Part shown: piece by piece, positions 1-10,014 of the stretch
Numbering within the stretch: position 1 is the stretch's first letter
How the letters are laid out: every line of letters begins with the position of its first letter
From: Providencia rettgeri
Lineage (GTDB): Bacteria > Pseudomonadota > Gammaproteobacteria > Enterobacterales > Enterobacteriaceae
DNA: 64,000 bases
Assembly (NCBI RefSeq): GCF_013255915.1
Contig: NZ_CP053896.1
Coordinates: 1,612,001 to 1,676,000, forward strand
Reading direction: 5' to 3'
The notes under the pieces: generated by a model
Seen by the model: the letters and a program-made list of their open reading frames with translations, nothing else
What the model was told of the DNA's origin: nothing
Databases searched by the model: none
Made by a program: the position numbers and the translations under genes

Positions 1-14
1 GAAAAATTTTCCAA
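1..14. promoter_or_regulatory. AllR-type operator half cut by window edge, before gcl
   Basis: The first 14 bases read GAAAAATTTTCCAA. They form a palindrome GAAAA-A-TTTTC whose left outer bases lie outside the window. The same core (GGAAAA, one base, TTTTCC) recurs as a perfect palindrome at 8504-8524 in the allP-glxK intergenic region. Enterobacterial AllR operators have this form. The site lies 12 bases before the gcl start codon, next to the ribosome binding site, so a bound repressor would block early elongation or overlap the transcript start. The assignment to AllR is by motif resemblance only; allR is not in the window. Confidence 0.6.
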
Positions 15-26
15 ATAGGAGTTGTT

Positions 27-1808
27 ATGGCTAAGATGCGCGCAGTTGATGCTGCAATGTATGTACTGGAAAAAGAAGGGATCACAACCGCATTCGGTGT
101 TCCTGGAGCCGCAATAAACCCATTCTATAGTGCGATGCGTAAGCATGGTGGGATCAAACACTATCTTGCTCGTCACGTAGAAGGTGCTTCTCATATGGCT
201 GAGGGATACACGAGAGCAAATCCGGGTAACATTGGAATGTGTCTTGGTACATCAGGTCCTGCGGGAACGGATATGATCACAGCATTATATTCCGCCTCTG
301 CTGATTCAATTCCTATTTTGTGCATTACAGGCCAAGCACCAAGAGCTAAATTGCATAAAGAAGATTTCCAAGCAGTCGATATCGAGTCTATCGCAAAACC
401 GGTCACCAAAATGGCTACAACGGTGTTAGAGCCCGCATTGGTTCCTCGAGTATTGCAGCAAGCTTTTCATTTAATGCGTTCTGGTCGTCCTGGACCCGTA
501 TTAATTGACCTACCTTTTGATGTGCAAGTCGCTGAAATTGAGTTTGACCCAGAGACTTATGAACCATTACCTGCTTACAAGCCAGCGGCAACAGTTGCTC
601 AGGTTGATAAAACACTGGATATGTTATTCGCGTCGAAAAAGCCACTGATTATCTCCGGTGGCGGCGTTATTAACGCGGACGCGGCAGATAAGCTGCAAGA
701 GTTAGCTGAAATCTGTAACGTGCCAGTCATTCCAACTTTAATGGGTTGGGGAACTATCCCTGATGACCACAAATTAATGGCAGGTATGGTGGGCTTACAA
801 ACGGCTCACCGTTATGGAAATGCCACTTTATTAGAATCTGATTTCTTATTAGGCGTCGGTAACCGCTGGGCGAACCGACACACTGGTTCTGTAGAAAAAT
901 ATGTTGGTGACCGTAAAACAGTACATATTGATATCGAGCCTACACAAATTGGCCGTATTTTCTGCCCTGATTTAGGGATTGTCTCCGATGCTAAAGCGGC
1001 ATTAGCGCTCTTGGTTGAGCGAGCAAAAGCACGTAAACAAGCGGGTGCTTTACCTGATTACAGCAAATGGGTAGATGAGTGCCAAGCGCGTAAACGTACT
1101 CTGTTACGTAAAACGCATTTTGACAATGTACCTGTGAAGCCACAGCGTGTTTATGAGGAAATGAACAAAACATTTGGCCGCGATGTTTGCTATGTCACAA
1201 CCATTGGTTTATCGCAAATTGCAGCCGCTCAAATGTTGCATATCTTTAAACCACGTCACTGGATCAACTGCGGTCAAGCGGGCCCATTAGGTTGGACTTT
1301 ACCTGCTGCATTAGGGGTATGTGCCGCTGATCCTAAACGTAAGGTCGTTGCCGTATCAGGGGATTATGACTTCCAATTTATGATTGAAGAATTGGCGGTC
1401 GGGGCTCAGTTCAAATTGCCATATATCCATGTATTAGTGAACAACGCTTACTTAGGTCTGATCCGTCAATCACAACGTGGCTTTGATATGGATTATTGCG
1501 TCCAGCTTTCCTTTGAAAATATCAATAATGATGCCATTGGTGAATACGGTGTTGATCACGTCAAAGTGGTTGAAGGCTTAGGTTGTAAAGCTATTCGTGT
1601 CTTTAAACCAGAAGATATTGCGCCAGCATTCAAACAAGCTGAAAAACTCATGAAAGAATTCAGTGTGCCTGTTGTTGTGGAAATCATTCTAGAGCGCGTC
1701 ACAAATATCTCCATGGGAACCGAGTTGGATAATGTGACTGAATTCGAAGAGATAGCAACTTCTGAAGCCGATGCGCCAACCGCGACCGCATTTTATCAAT
1801 ATAAATAA
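27..1808 (+). CDS. gcl: Glyoxylate carboligase (tartronate-semialdehyde synthase)
   Basis: A thiamine-diphosphate, Mg and FAD-dependent cytosolic enzyme that joins two glyoxylates to tartronate semialdehyde and CO2. At 593 residues it matches the length of E. coli Gcl and is near-identical in many blocks. The residue usually a catalytic Glu in this enzyme family is Val51 (in ARHVEG), the known hallmark of glyoxylate carboligase. The ThDP-binding motif runs from GDYDFQF to VNNAYLG at about 447-480. An AGGAG ribosome site lies 5 bases before ATG. It is followed after 12 bases by hyi and then glxR, so the three form one operon for glyoxylate-to-glycerate conversion. An AllR-type palindrome immediately upstream suggests induction by allantoin or glyoxylate. 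Confidence 0.97.
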   Translation: MAKMRAVDAAMYVLEKEGITTAFGVPGAAINPFYSAMRKHGGIKHYLARHVEGASHMAEGYTRANPGNIGMCLGTSGPAGTDMITALYSASADSIPILCITGQAPRAKLHKEDFQAVDIESIAKPVTKMATTVLEPALVPRVLQQAFHLMRSGRPGPVLIDLPFDVQVAEIEFDPETYEPLPAYKPAATVAQVDKTLDMLFASKKPLIISGGGVINADAADKLQELAEICNVPVIPTLMGWGTIPDDHKLMAGMVGLQTAHRYGNATLLESDFLLGVGNRWANRHTGSVEKYVGDRKTVHIDIEPTQIGRIFCPDLGIVSDAKAALALLVERAKARKQAGALPDYSKWVDECQARKRTLLRKTHFDNVPVKPQRVYEEMNKTFGRDVCYVTTIGLSQIAAAQMLHIFKPRHWINCGQAGPLGWTLPAALGVCAADPKRKVVAVSGDYDFQFMIEELAVGAQFKLPYIHVLVNNAYLGLIRQSQRGFDMDYCVQLSFENINNDAIGEYGVDHVKVVEGLGCKAIRVFKPEDIAPAFKQAEKLMKEFSVPVVVEIILERVTNISMGTELDNVTEFEEIATSEADAPTATAFYQYK

Positions 1809-1820
1809 GGATGCGAGAAA

Positions 1821-2597
1821 ATGACCAAGTTTGCAGCTAACTTATCCATGTTATTTACTGAAGCAGAGTTTATGCAGCGCTTTAAATTGGCGGCTAAAAA
1901 TGGCTTCAAAGCCGTAGAATATATGTTTCCTTATGATTTTCCAGCACAGTCTATCAAGCAAGAGTTAGATGAAAATAAACTGACTCAAGTTCTTTTTAAC
2001 CTTCCAGCGGGTGATTGGAATGGTGGCGAAAGAGGCATTGCTTGTTTGCCTGAAAGACAAAAAGAGTTTCAAGAAGGCGTCAAAAAAGCAATTGAATATG
2101 CAAGCGTCTTGAATTGTAAACAAATTAACTGCTTAGTGGGGCGTAAAGACTCATCTCTTAGTGAAGAAAAAACGATGGAAACCCTCGTAGCAAATCTTCG
2201 TTATGCGGCTGAGCAGTTAGAAAAAGAGAATATACGTTTACTGGTAGAAGCCGTGAATACATACGATATTCCAGGTTTCTATTTGAATAAATCAGCTCAG
2301 GTCGAAGATGTAATTAAGCGTGTCGGTCATGCCAATATTTACTTCCAATATGACATTTACCATATGCAGCGAATGGAAGGTGAGCTAACTGAGACAATGA
2401 AACGTTTATTAAAGCATATTTGCCACATTCAACTCGCAGATAACCCTGGCCGTCATGAGCCAGGAACGGGTGAGATTAATTATACCTATTTATTTAAACA
2501 GCTAGAACAGATGGGCTTCACAGGCTGGATCGGTTGCGAATATAAGCCTGCGACGACAACAGAAGCGGGTTTAGGCTGGATGAAACCGTATTTATAA
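1821..2597 (+). CDS. hyi: Hydroxypyruvate isomerase
   Basis: Cytosolic TIM-barrel isomerase of the AP-endonuclease-2 fold that interconverts hydroxypyruvate and tartronate semialdehyde. It has 258 residues, the usual family length, with conserved metal-site blocks such as LVEAVN (about residue 140), YDIYHMQ (about 175) and EPGTGEINY (about 213). It lies between gcl and glxR with a 12-base upstream and 13-base downstream gap, so it is co-transcribed with both. It lets the operon feed hydroxypyruvate into the same tartronate semialdehyde pool. The start is ATG with AAGGATGCGAG upstream. Confidence 0.95.
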   Translation: MTKFAANLSMLFTEAEFMQRFKLAAKNGFKAVEYMFPYDFPAQSIKQELDENKLTQVLFNLPAGDWNGGERGIACLPERQKEFQEGVKKAIEYASVLNCKQINCLVGRKDSSLSEEKTMETLVANLRYAAEQLEKENIRLLVEAVNTYDIPGFYLNKSAQVEDVIKRVGHANIYFQYDIYHMQRMEGELTETMKRLLKHICHIQLADNPGRHEPGTGEINYTYLFKQLEQMGFTGWIGCEYKPATTTEAGLGWMKPYL

Positions 2598-2610
2598 TTA
2601 GGAGAGTATC

Positions 2611-3492
2611 ATGAAATTAGGCTTTATCGGTTTAGGAATTATGGGTGGCCCAATGGCTGCTAACTTATTAAAGGGTGGTCATGAGCTAGCTGTAAATACT
2701 CGTGGGCAAATTCCGGCTTATCTTACAGATGAAGGGGCAAAGACATTTTCATCAGCTAAAGAAGTGACTGAAAACGCTGATATTATCTTTGTTATGGTGC
2801 CAGATACCCCTCACGTTGGGGAGGTACTATTTGGTGAGAACGGCTGTGCATCTACAGCGTTGAAAGGCAAAATCATTGTGGATATGAGCTCCATATCCCC
2901 GATTGAAACCAAAGAATACGCAAGAAAAGTCAATGAATTAGGTGGCCAGTATTTAGATGCTCCGGTTTCCGGTGGTGAAGTTGGCGCTAAGCAAGGCACA
3001 TTAAGCATTATGGTGGGTGGTGAAGACTCGACTTTTGCTAAGGTAAAACCGCTATTTGAATTAATGGGTAAAAATATCAGTTTGGTGGGCGGAAATGGGG
3101 ATGGGCAAACCTGTAAGGTTGCCAACCAAATTATCGTTGCATTAACCATTGAAGCTGTTTCTGAAGCATTAGTTTTTGCGTCAAAAGCAGGGGCCAATCC
3201 TGCACGCGTTCGTGAAGCATTAATGGGCGGATTTGCATCCTCGCGTATCCTTGAAGTTCATGGCGAGCGCATGATAAAACGCATATTTGACCCAGGATTT
3301 AGGATCTCTTTACATCAAAAAGACTTAAATCTTGCTTTACAGGGTGCGAAGGCATTATCGATGAGCTTACCGAATACCGCGACCTGTCAGGAACTCTTCA
3401 ATTTATGTGCCGCACATGGCGGTCAAGATAATGACCATTCAGCCTTAATCAAGGCAATTGAAATTATGGCTAACCATAAATTAGGAGACTAA
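2611..3492 (+). CDS. glxR: 2-hydroxy-3-oxopropionate (tartronate semialdehyde) reductase
   Basis: NADH-dependent beta-hydroxyacid dehydrogenase that reduces tartronate semialdehyde to D-glycerate, the third step of the glycerate pathway. It has 293 residues. The N-terminal Rossmann motif GLGIMGGP is at residues 7-14, the substrate motif DAPVSGG at about 116-122, and the catalytic lysine region GQTCKVANQ at about 165-173. A TAGGAG ribosome site precedes the ATG. It is the last gene of the gcl-hyi-glxR operon and is followed by a strong terminator at 3578. GlxR and GarR are paralogues; the position beside gcl and hyi favours GlxR. Confidence 0.94.
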   Translation: MKLGFIGLGIMGGPMAANLLKGGHELAVNTRGQIPAYLTDEGAKTFSSAKEVTENADIIFVMVPDTPHVGEVLFGENGCASTALKGKIIVDMSSISPIETKEYARKVNELGGQYLDAPVSGGEVGAKQGTLSIMVGGEDSTFAKVKPLFELMGKNISLVGGNGDGQTCKVANQIIVALTIEAVSEALVFASKAGANPARVREALMGGFASSRILEVHGERMIKRIFDPGFRISLHQKDLNLALQGAKALSMSLPNTATCQELFNLCAAHGGQDNDHSALIKAIEIMANHKLGD

Positions 3493-3577
3493 TACTTAGT
3501 CTAATTGTTTGAATGTAATGATCCTCATGTTTTAAGTGTAAATGTAAGTAGTAAACAGTTTAACTAGTCGTTTATTT

Positions 3578-3604
3578 GCCCCATGTATCTGGGGCTTTTT
3601 TTTT
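3578..3604 (+). terminator. Rho-independent terminator of gcl-hyi-glxR
   Basis: A perfect GCCCC/GGGGC stem (3578-3582 and 3591-3595) with an 8-base loop is followed by nine T. It ends the + strand operon 86 bases after glxR. Confidence 0.85.
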
Positions 3605-3620
3605 GCATAGCATTAAGTGA

Positions 3621-3658
3621 ATAAAAAAGAGGTAATATAATTAATGCATATTACCTCT
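3621..3658 (-). terminator. Rho-independent terminator of allP-allB-ybbY operon
   Basis: An 11-bp perfect inverted repeat (3628-3638 and 3648-3658) with an A-run on its left gives a hairpin plus U-tract when transcribed leftward. It lies 26 bases beyond the ybbY stop codon, back to back with the glxR terminator. Confidence 0.85.
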
Positions 3659-3683
3659 ATAAAATCTTACTTATTTATCTTTT

Positions 3684-4979
3684 CTATTTTATAGCATCCC
3701 ACTTAAATATATTTTCAAGGATAATAGAAATAATAATTCCCATTAATAACCCATTTGTGATGATAGGCCTTACTATCAATGGAATATCTTGCATGTAAGT
3801 TGGAGGAACACTCATCAAAAATATGCCAATAAAAATAGGCAAAGCAAGCCGATAAATATTGCGCGGGTTTAAATCTAAAATACGAATAAATAACAAAGAA
3901 GACCAAAGCAGAGGTAAGTAAGTGACCATCATCACGGTACTACTGATCACTAAAGGAAAGGTAGAAAAGAACCCTGACAAAACGGGAACGAAACTAATAA
4001 CAAAGAATAACAAACTACCAATAATAAAGGGCTTTTTACTAAAATCGTTGGTTTGAGTAATGAGCCCTATTGAAGAAACAAATGGCGCGAAAGGCACAAT
4101 TCCTAGTGGTGAACAGGCAAAAGTGAGCGCACCAGAACTAATAAAACTACGACGATACATGGCTGGCGTTGCTGGCGAATCTGGATGAAATAAATCTGTT
4201 CCCTTAATCGCGCCAAACGTATTGGACGTATTTAGTAGTGAGGCAACAACACAGGTTGTGACAATACCATAATTGATAGTTTCAATTTTTCCGAGAGGGA
4301 ATAGCTGCCAGCCAATGCCACTCACGCCTGTTGAGCCACTTCGAAAGATAACTGAAAATAATAACCAACCCAATATTGAGCCAATCAGTACAGCATATTT
4401 ATTAATATGACGAGGGAGTAAGACAATAATTCCAATGATCAATACCATGATAAATAAAGCTAACAAGAATGTATTGAAATTAATATGGACAATATCTGTT
4501 GTGGCACTAAAAGGTAAGCCCAACATACCTTTTAAAAAAATAGTAATTAAGTTAGCGCCGAGTAACAGCATGAATACTGCCATCACACCAGGCGAAAATA
4601 GCAGAGCCAAATACTTTCCTGCTCCACTCAAACCGATAATGACAGTGATGATCCCTGCAATGGCAATTCCCACTGCAAAACTACCACCAATAACCTCTAA
4701 TGGTGTTCCTTGAGCAGACTCTGCAAATGCAACAGATAAAATCGTTCCCCACCACAGCCCCGCAGGACCTTCCATGATAGAGCGCTTGTGTCCGAAAATA
4801 GCTTGAATTAAGCAAGCCAGTGATGTGGCTAAAAAAGCATACTGGGTAATTGTGTAAGTGGTGGCATTGCTCAGATGAAATGCAGATTGTAATGTAGGAG
4901 GTATAACGACTGTATTACAGAAAATAAAAAAGAACCATTGCAAGCCTGATAACATATTATCTTTGTTCAAACTAAACAT
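3684..4979 (-). CDS. ybbY: NCS2-family purine permease YbbY
   Basis: Polytopic inner-membrane transporter of the nucleobase-cation symporter 2 (uracil/xanthine) family. It has 431 residues, close to E. coli YbbY, with about 12-14 hydrophobic segments and conserved blocks NTVVIPPTL near residue 23 and EGPAGLWWG near 70. It is the third gene of the allP-allB-ybbY operon, whose gene order matches the same three genes in the E. coli allantoin regulon. A purine or a purine breakdown product is the expected substrate, but none can be read from sequence. A 12-bp hairpin lies in the 70-base gap after allB and may lower its expression. Confidence 0.88.
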   Translation of the reverse strand: MFSLNKDNMLSGLQWFFFIFCNTVVIPPTLQSAFHLSNATTYTITQYAFLATSLACLIQAIFGHKRSIMEGPAGLWWGTILSVAFAESAQGTPLEVIGGSFAVGIAIAGIITVIIGLSGAGKYLALLFSPGVMAVFMLLLGANLITIFLKGMLGLPFSATTDIVHINFNTFLLALFIMVLIIGIIVLLPRHINKYAVLIGSILGWLLFSVIFRSGSTGVSGIGWQLFPLGKIETINYGIVTTCVVASLLNTSNTFGAIKGTDLFHPDSPATPAMYRRSFISSGALTFACSPLGIVPFAPFVSSIGLITQTNDFSKKPFIIGSLLFFVISFVPVLSGFFSTFPLVISSTVMMVTYLPLLWSSLLFIRILDLNPRNIYRLALPIFIGIFLMSVPPTYMQDIPLIVRPIITNGLLMGIIISIILENIFKWDAIK

Positions 4980-5003
4980 AAATTACATCCTGTTATAAAT
5001 AAC

Positions 5004-5037
5004 AATACAGCACACCCAGTAAAGAGTGTGCTGTATT
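5004..5037 (-). terminator. Intercistronic hairpin between allB and ybbY
   Basis: A perfect 12-bp inverted repeat (5004-5015 and 5026-5037, 10-base loop) fills the gap between the allB stop and the ybbY start. The flanks are AT-rich with no long U-run, so attenuation or mRNA 3' end protection is as likely as full termination. Confidence 0.55.
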
Positions 5038-5049
5038 ATTTACATCATA

Positions 5050-6414
5050 TTACTGTTGGTGTTTTAAAATAAATTGCCCGATAGGCGTTTCACGAACACC
5101 AGTATTAATATCGTAGATAGTTTCTCCGCGTAAAATAGTGCGTGCAACTTGTGCACCTATTTTGCGCCCTACATAAGGGCTGACTTTATGGCGATACTCT
5201 AAATCTTGAGCTTTTAATTCATAAGGTGAGTTTGGCTTGATGAACACGAAATCTGCATCTTTACCAACGGTAATGGAGCCTTTATGCTTAAGGCCGAAGA
5301 TCTTAGCTGCATTAGTTGCCATTAATTTGGCAAATAATGGGAGTTCCATTCCACGTTTTTGCACTGCTTCATCAAACATCAAGTCAACACAGCTTTGCAT
5401 CCCTGCAATTCCACCCCAAGCTTTGAATACATGACCCGCTTTCATATCTGGTGGGCATGGTGAGTGGTCAGAACCTAAACAGTCGATTTCACCATTAAAC
5501 AGTTTTTCCCACATGCCTTCTTGGTTCGCTTCATCACGAATCGGTGGTGAGCATTTTGCTAAATTACCAATTTTTTCAAACTGATTAGTTGTTAAGGCAA
5601 AATAGTGAGGGCAAGATTCTGAGGTAACATCCTGTCCTTCATTACGTGCCTTAGTCACTTCAGCAACGCCTTCAGGGCTACTGATATGGCAAATATGTAT
5701 TGGGCAATTAGCCACTTTTGCCAGATATAGCACGCGGCGAATTGCCTCAATTTCAGTATATACAGGGCGCGAGGCTACATAGTCGTGAGCAGTTATGCGT
5801 CCTTGAGCTTCAGCTTCTCGACCTAATTCATCACAGATTGATGCATTTTCACAGTGAACTAATACACGAGAGTCGTTAAATTTACTGATAATTTCTGCAC
5901 CACGTAAAAACTGAAAGTCATCAACATCACGGAAGTCATTATCAATAGTTTTGTCACCACAGGTGGCAACAAAGCATTTGAAGCCAACAACACCCACTTC
6001 ATCTAGCTCGTGCAGTCTATCGAGATTATAAGAGACTAAACCGCCAAATTGGGCTGCATCTACTGACAGTTTACCTGCGGCAGCGTCGAATTTTATTTGA
6101 ATACTTTCACGGTCAACGGTTGCAGGTAGCTGATTTAATGGCATTTCGATGATAGTTGTGATGCCACCTTTTGCTGCTGAACGCGTCCCTGTTTCATAGC
6201 CTTCCCAATGTGTTCTTCCTGGTTCCGAAATGTGGGCATGAGAGTCAACCATACCTGGTGAAACGACTAGGCCTTCGGCGTTTATTTCTTCTTTTGCACC
6301 AGATAAACCAGAGCCAATAGCGGCAATTTTGCCATTTTTTACCGCGACATCTGTTTTAATTGCTTCGTTTTCAAGAATGACAGTACCGTTTTTAATGATT
6401 AAATCGTATGACAT
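5050..6414 (-). CDS. allB: Allantoinase
   Basis: Binuclear metallo-amidohydrolase that opens allantoin to allantoate in the cytosol. The chosen ATG at 6414 gives 454 residues, starting [10 protein letters not shown] as in E. coli AllB (453). It has an AAGGA ribosome site 6 bases upstream, whereas the longer reading to 6456 adds 14 residues with no family match. Metal ligands are visible as the HAH pair in the block [11 protein letters not shown] (about 60), the carbamylated lysine in [11 protein letters not shown] (about 146), HCENA and HICHIS, and the catalytic Asp in GSDHSPCPP (about 315). It is the second gene of the allP-allB-ybbY operon. Confidence 0.96.
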   Translation of the reverse strand: MSYDLIIKNGTVILENEAIKTDVAVKNGKIAAIGSGLSGAKEEINAEGLVVSPGMVDSHAHISEPGRTHWEGYETGTRSAAKGGITTIIEMPLNQLPATVDRESIQIKFDAAAGKLSVDAAQFGGLVSYNLDRLHELDEVGVVGFKCFVATCGDKTIDNDFRDVDDFQFLRGAEIISKFNDSRVLVHCENASICDELGREAEAQGRITAHDYVASRPVYTEIEAIRRVLYLAKVANCPIHICHISSPEGVAEVTKARNEGQDVTSESCPHYFALTTNQFEKIGNLAKCSPPIRDEANQEGMWEKLFNGEIDCLGSDHSPCPPDMKAGHVFKAWGGIAGMQSCVDLMFDEAVQKRGMELPLFAKLMATNAAKIFGLKHKGSITVGKDADFVFIKPNSPYELKAQDLEYRHKVSPYVGRKIGAQVARTILRGETIYDINTGVRETPIGQFILKHQQ

Positions 6415-6461
6415 AGGGTATTCCTTAGATAAGATTATAATTTCATTTATTAACATTACTG

Positions 6462-6496
6462 TTCAGCGTGTTTTCAATATATTAAAACGGGCTGAA
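6462..6496 (-). other. Imperfect hairpin between allP and allB
   Basis: Bases 6462-6474 and 6484-6496 form a 13-bp inverted repeat with two mismatches and a 9-base loop in the gap between allP and allB. As with the hairpin downstream of allB, it may set the mRNA ratio of transporter to enzyme. Confidence 0.45.
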
Positions 6497-6514
6497 TAGG
6501 GTATTTAATTCAGA

Positions 6515-8005
6515 TTACATTGGGTTTTTTATGCCGATATCTGAATCATTCGTAGCTTTTACTTTATTTTCAACCACCTTAGTGGTGTCTTTTTTGAATA
6601 AAGAGTAGAGAACAAAGGCCAATATGACGCCAGCAAACCAAGACACTCGTGATATAGGCTCTAATACAGGAATGAATTTTCCACCAAGGGAGAAAATAAC
6701 TGCAATAACAGTGACAACGAAAGCGGTAATATTAAATCCGTGCTCATAGAATTTATAATCGCCTGCACGGGTATATAAGACATCTAAATTAATATTTGTA
6801 CGCATTACGATGAAATAATGCGATAGCATGACACCAATAACTGGACCTAAAATACCGCCAATAATATCCAAGAAAGTATAAATACTGTCCTGATTCTCAA
6901 TTAGTTTCCAAGGCATGATTAATACGCTGATAACGCTGGCAATAATAACGCCGTGACGATAAGTGAGTTTGGATGGGTACAGTGCAGCAATTTGGTATCC
7001 TGCAGGAATAATATTACCAGCAGCGTTGGTGGAAATTGTCGCCATCAGAATAACGACTACCGCAAAGAGTGAGGCATATAAACTATCCCATTTTTGAACA
7101 ATATCAAGTACGTTCCATGTATCAACGCCGTAGTGAATACTGGCGCCGGCTAAAATACATACGCTACTAATGGCAAAGAGCAAGTAAGCCACTAACAGGC
7201 CAGCGGTTTGTCCAATGGCTTGTTGTTTAAAACTAGTCGAATATTGAGTGAAATCAGAAGCATTTACCGCAGGAGCTGCCCAGACAGCGACAACACTATT
7301 AATAACGATAAAGAAAAAGAATACTTTACTTGGCGTTTCACTAATACCATTTGGGATATAATCCAAAATAGGTTGAATGCCCACTAAAGAAACTGACCAA
7401 ATTGCCATACCACCAAACAAAATATAAATACAGGGGTTAAGAATGGCAGTAAGTTTATTTAATACCTTGCCTCCACCTAGTCCTATGGCAACATTCATTG
7501 CCCAGAAAATGATGAAAACAATAAAGGCTGGAATGGTAACCCCCATATAGGTTTCACCATTGCCTATATTTAAAAATTCAGGCCAAATTTTCCCGATTAA
7601 TATTAATAGCGCTAATGAACCAGTAAAGCATTGTAAGCCAAACCACATAATAGCAGCAATACAGCCTCTTAATACGCCAGGAAAGAGTGAGCCTTTAATT
7701 CCATAAGATGCCCGAAGTAGCATCGGGAATGGGATACCATATTTAGACCCCGCCGCACCATTCATTACCATAACGAAAGCGATGCATATTGCGCTTAGTA
7801 CGATGGCAAACATAATGTTCAAAGTAGAAAGGCCTAGAATAAAAAAACCGCCAACCATTAGATAATTTGGGACATTGTGTACGGAACCCATCCATAGCGT
7901 AAAGTAGTTAAATGTTTTCCATGTTCGTTGCTCCGGTGTTTTAGGTAATAAATCATTTGTATAACCACGTTCACGATAAATCTCTTTTTCTTCTGAATAG
8001 TTCAT
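6515..8005 (-). CDS. allP: Allantoin permease, NCS1 family
   Basis: Inner-membrane transporter of the NCS1 (cytosine/purine/allantoin) family, expected to bring allantoin into the cell. It has 496 residues against about 484 for E. coli AllP (YbbW), with about 12 hydrophobic segments. Family blocks are WMGSVHNVPNYL near residue 39, GIPFPMLLRASYG near 90 and NAAGNIIPAGYQ near 325. It is the first gene of the allP-allB-ybbY operon. A 760-bp AT-rich intergenic region with AllR-like palindromes lies between it and the divergent glxK. Confidence 0.9.
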   Translation of the reverse strand: MNYSEEKEIYRERGYTNDLLPKTPEQRTWKTFNYFTLWMGSVHNVPNYLMVGGFFILGLSTLNIMFAIVLSAICIAFVMVMNGAAGSKYGIPFPMLLRASYGIKGSLFPGVLRGCIAAIMWFGLQCFTGSLALLILIGKIWPEFLNIGNGETYMGVTIPAFIVFIIFWAMNVAIGLGGGKVLNKLTAILNPCIYILFGGMAIWSVSLVGIQPILDYIPNGISETPSKVFFFFIVINSVVAVWAAPAVNASDFTQYSTSFKQQAIGQTAGLLVAYLLFAISSVCILAGASIHYGVDTWNVLDIVQKWDSLYASLFAVVVILMATISTNAAGNIIPAGYQIAALYPSKLTYRHGVIIASVISVLIMPWKLIENQDSIYTFLDIIGGILGPVIGVMLSHYFIVMRTNINLDVLYTRAGDYKFYEHGFNITAFVVTVIAVIFSLGGKFIPVLEPISRVSWFAGVILAFVLYSLFKKDTTKVVENKVKATNDSDIGIKNPM

Positions 8006-8254
8006 ATATGAGTCCTTCCACGCATATAATTTAAATTTGAAAGCGAGAGATTTAACTAATCGAATTTTTAATAAAGTAATAAAGTTATTGTTTTAATTTT
8101 TTAAATAATATTATTTTTTATATATACATCAACTTAATAACTAATGGTTTATATATAGTTATTAGCGTCAGTTTAATTAATTATATTGACTACCCAGGAA
8201 TTAATTCTTGAACTCAATATAGCCACCGTTAACTGATGGATGCAATATAAATTT

Positions 8255-8269
8255 AAAAAATTTTTCCAA
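8255..8269. promoter_or_regulatory. Degenerate AllR-type half-site
   Basis: The right arm TTTTCCAA is intact and the left arm is AAAAAA instead of TTGGAAAA around the same centre (8261). It is closer to allP than the perfect site at 8504 and could be a weak or relic operator. Confidence 0.35.
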
Positions 8270-8503
8270 AAAATAGATCTGGAGCGCTTTTTTTGACAAA
8301 ATAACATAATAAACAATGTGTTATAAAATATTTAGTTTTTTATTATTTCTTTTTTTGTATTTTTTTTGAGATGTTTTGTTCAATTTAAGTTAATTTACTC
8401 TATTTCTTCTTGATTTTAATGAAGTTTGATTCATTTTAAGTTTGTTTTAATGCTTTATTATTTTTGATTTAAATGTAGCTTATTGATTTTTTTATGAAAA
8501 AAT

Positions 8504-8524
8504 AATTGGAAAATTTTTCCAATT
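8504..8524. promoter_or_regulatory. AllR-type operator, perfect 21-bp palindrome
   Basis: The arms AATTGGAAAA (8504-8513) and TTTTCCAATT (8515-8524) are perfect inverted copies around a single T. The core equals the sequence cut by the left window edge before gcl. The site lies 245 bases before glxK and 499 bases before allP. Control by AllR is inferred from motif and context. Confidence 0.65.
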
Positions 8525-8768
8525 AAATCTTTATCAATTATTTTTTTTTGATACAATGACGAATAGAAGTTAATGGCTATACTCAGTGCTAAAACGTTTT
8601 TTAGAAAGTGGTGCTGAATATAATTCTCTCAATTTAATAAGCTAATCTATTTATCAGTAATATGCGCGCATTTGTAAAAATGAATGTGTATTTTGATAAC
8701 CGATAATATTTTTCGAAATTAACAATATTATTTAACTGATTACTTAACCGTTCTATAGGTAGCCATAT

Positions 8769-9908
8769 ATGAAAATTATCATAGCCCCTGATTCTTTCAA
8801 GGAAAGCATGAGTGCAGAATGTGCCGCAAATGCCATAACTAAAGGATTTAAAAGTGTATTCCCTGATGCCCAATACCTTTGTTTACCGATTGCTGATGGT
8901 GGTGAAGGAACTGTTGATGCATTGATTGCAGCCGCAGGTGGTGAGCGAGTATCACTTGAGGTTAAAGGCCCATTAGGGGATATGGTAAGTGCTTACTATG
9001 GTTTATTACACAATGGCGAAACCGCTGTTATTGAAATGGCTCAGGCCAGCGGATTAATGCTAGTTAGTCCAGAGCAGCGTAATCCAATGCTGACGACGAG
9101 TTACGGAACAGGTCAGCTAATTCAAGATGCGCTTGAAAAAGGGGTGAAAAAAATCATCTTAGGGATTGGCGGTAGCGCAACCGTTGATGGTGGTGTCGGT
9201 ATGCTTCAAGCCCTAGGTGTTGTTTTTTATGATAATCAACAAAATAAACTTGGTTTGGGCGGTGAAGTTTTAAATCATATCGCAACGATTGATACGTCAA
9301 GTCTGTCTCCTCAATTGCAACACTGTATGATCGAAGTGGCTTGTGATGTAGATAATCCTCTGGTTGGAGAGCGGGGTGCTGCGATGATATTCGGGCCACA
9401 AAAAGGGGCAACGGCTTCAATGGTATTGGAATTGGAAAAAGGTTTAAATCGTTTTGCTGAGCTTATCCAACAAATTAAAGGGCATGATTTTAGGCATTTA
9501 TCTGGCGGAGGTGCTGCTGGTGGGATATCTGTTGCTGCCGCTGCATTTATGAATGCTAAGCTTAAACCCGGCATTGATATCGTTATTGATGCAGTGAAGT
9601 TAGAGCAAGAAATCTTTGATACCGATTTGGTTATTGTGGGGGAAGGTAGCATGGATGGGCAAACGGCAGGGGGGAAAGCGCCTTTAGGAATAGCCAAGGT
9701 TGCGGCCAAACACAATGTCCCTGTTATTGCATTAAGTGGTGTATTAGGTAAAGGCGTTGAAGCACTACACCAAGAAGGTATCGATGCTTTTTTCAGTATT
9801 TTGCCAAGATTAAGCCCGTTAGATGAGGCATTAAAGCAGGGGGCGGAGAACGTGCAACAAGCGGCATATAATATTGCAAAAGTTTTACAGTTAGGTAAGT
9901 TATTGTAA
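8769..9908 (+). CDS. glxK: Glycerate 2-kinase (GlxK/GarK family)
   Basis: Cytosolic kinase that phosphorylates D-glycerate and completes the route from glyoxylate into glycolysis. It has 379 residues (E. coli GlxK 381), starting [15 protein letters not shown]. Conserved blocks are [11 protein letters not shown] (about 41), [11 protein letters not shown] (about 130), FGPQKGAT (about 204) and GGGAAGG (about 245). The ATG is preceded by a weak TAGGTAG site. It is separated from gcl-hyi-glxR by the oppositely oriented allP operon, unlike E. coli, where it follows ybbY in the same direction. Confidence 0.94.
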   Translation: MKIIIAPDSFKESMSAECAANAITKGFKSVFPDAQYLCLPIADGGEGTVDALIAAAGGERVSLEVKGPLGDMVSAYYGLLHNGETAVIEMAQASGLMLVSPEQRNPMLTTSYGTGQLIQDALEKGVKKIILGIGGSATVDGGVGMLQALGVVFYDNQQNKLGLGGEVLNHIATIDTSSLSPQLQHCMIEVACDVDNPLVGERGAAMIFGPQKGATASMVLELEKGLNRFAELIQQIKGHDFRHLSGGGAAGGISVAAAAFMNAKLKPGIDIVIDAVKLEQEIFDTDLVIVGEGSMDGQTAGGKAPLGIAKVAAKHNVPVIALSGVLGKGVEALHQEGIDAFFSILPRLSPLDEALKQGAENVQQAAYNIAKVLQLGKLL

Positions 9909-10014
9909 TTAATTTTATTTTTGTTTTTTTTGGATGTTGAGTGTTCGATAAAATTAATAACATTTAGTATAAAATAGATAAAATCCGTTTTAGTGTTGTG
10001 AAAACCTGTTTTGA

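Larger units (their letters stand above)
8006..8768. promoter_or_regulatory. Divergent allP / glxK control region
   Basis: A 763-bp AT-rich stretch without a convincing gene separates two divergent units. It contains one perfect AllR-type palindrome at 8504-8524 and a degenerate half-site at 8255-8269, so both directions are probably under the same repressor. The remaining poly-T and poly-A tracts resemble H-NS or bent-DNA promoter regions, but no single promoter can be fixed by eye. Confidence 0.6.

Noticed and set aside
9154-9715. Long - strand frames inside glxK
   Set aside because: Shadows of the conserved kinase gene; no start signals.
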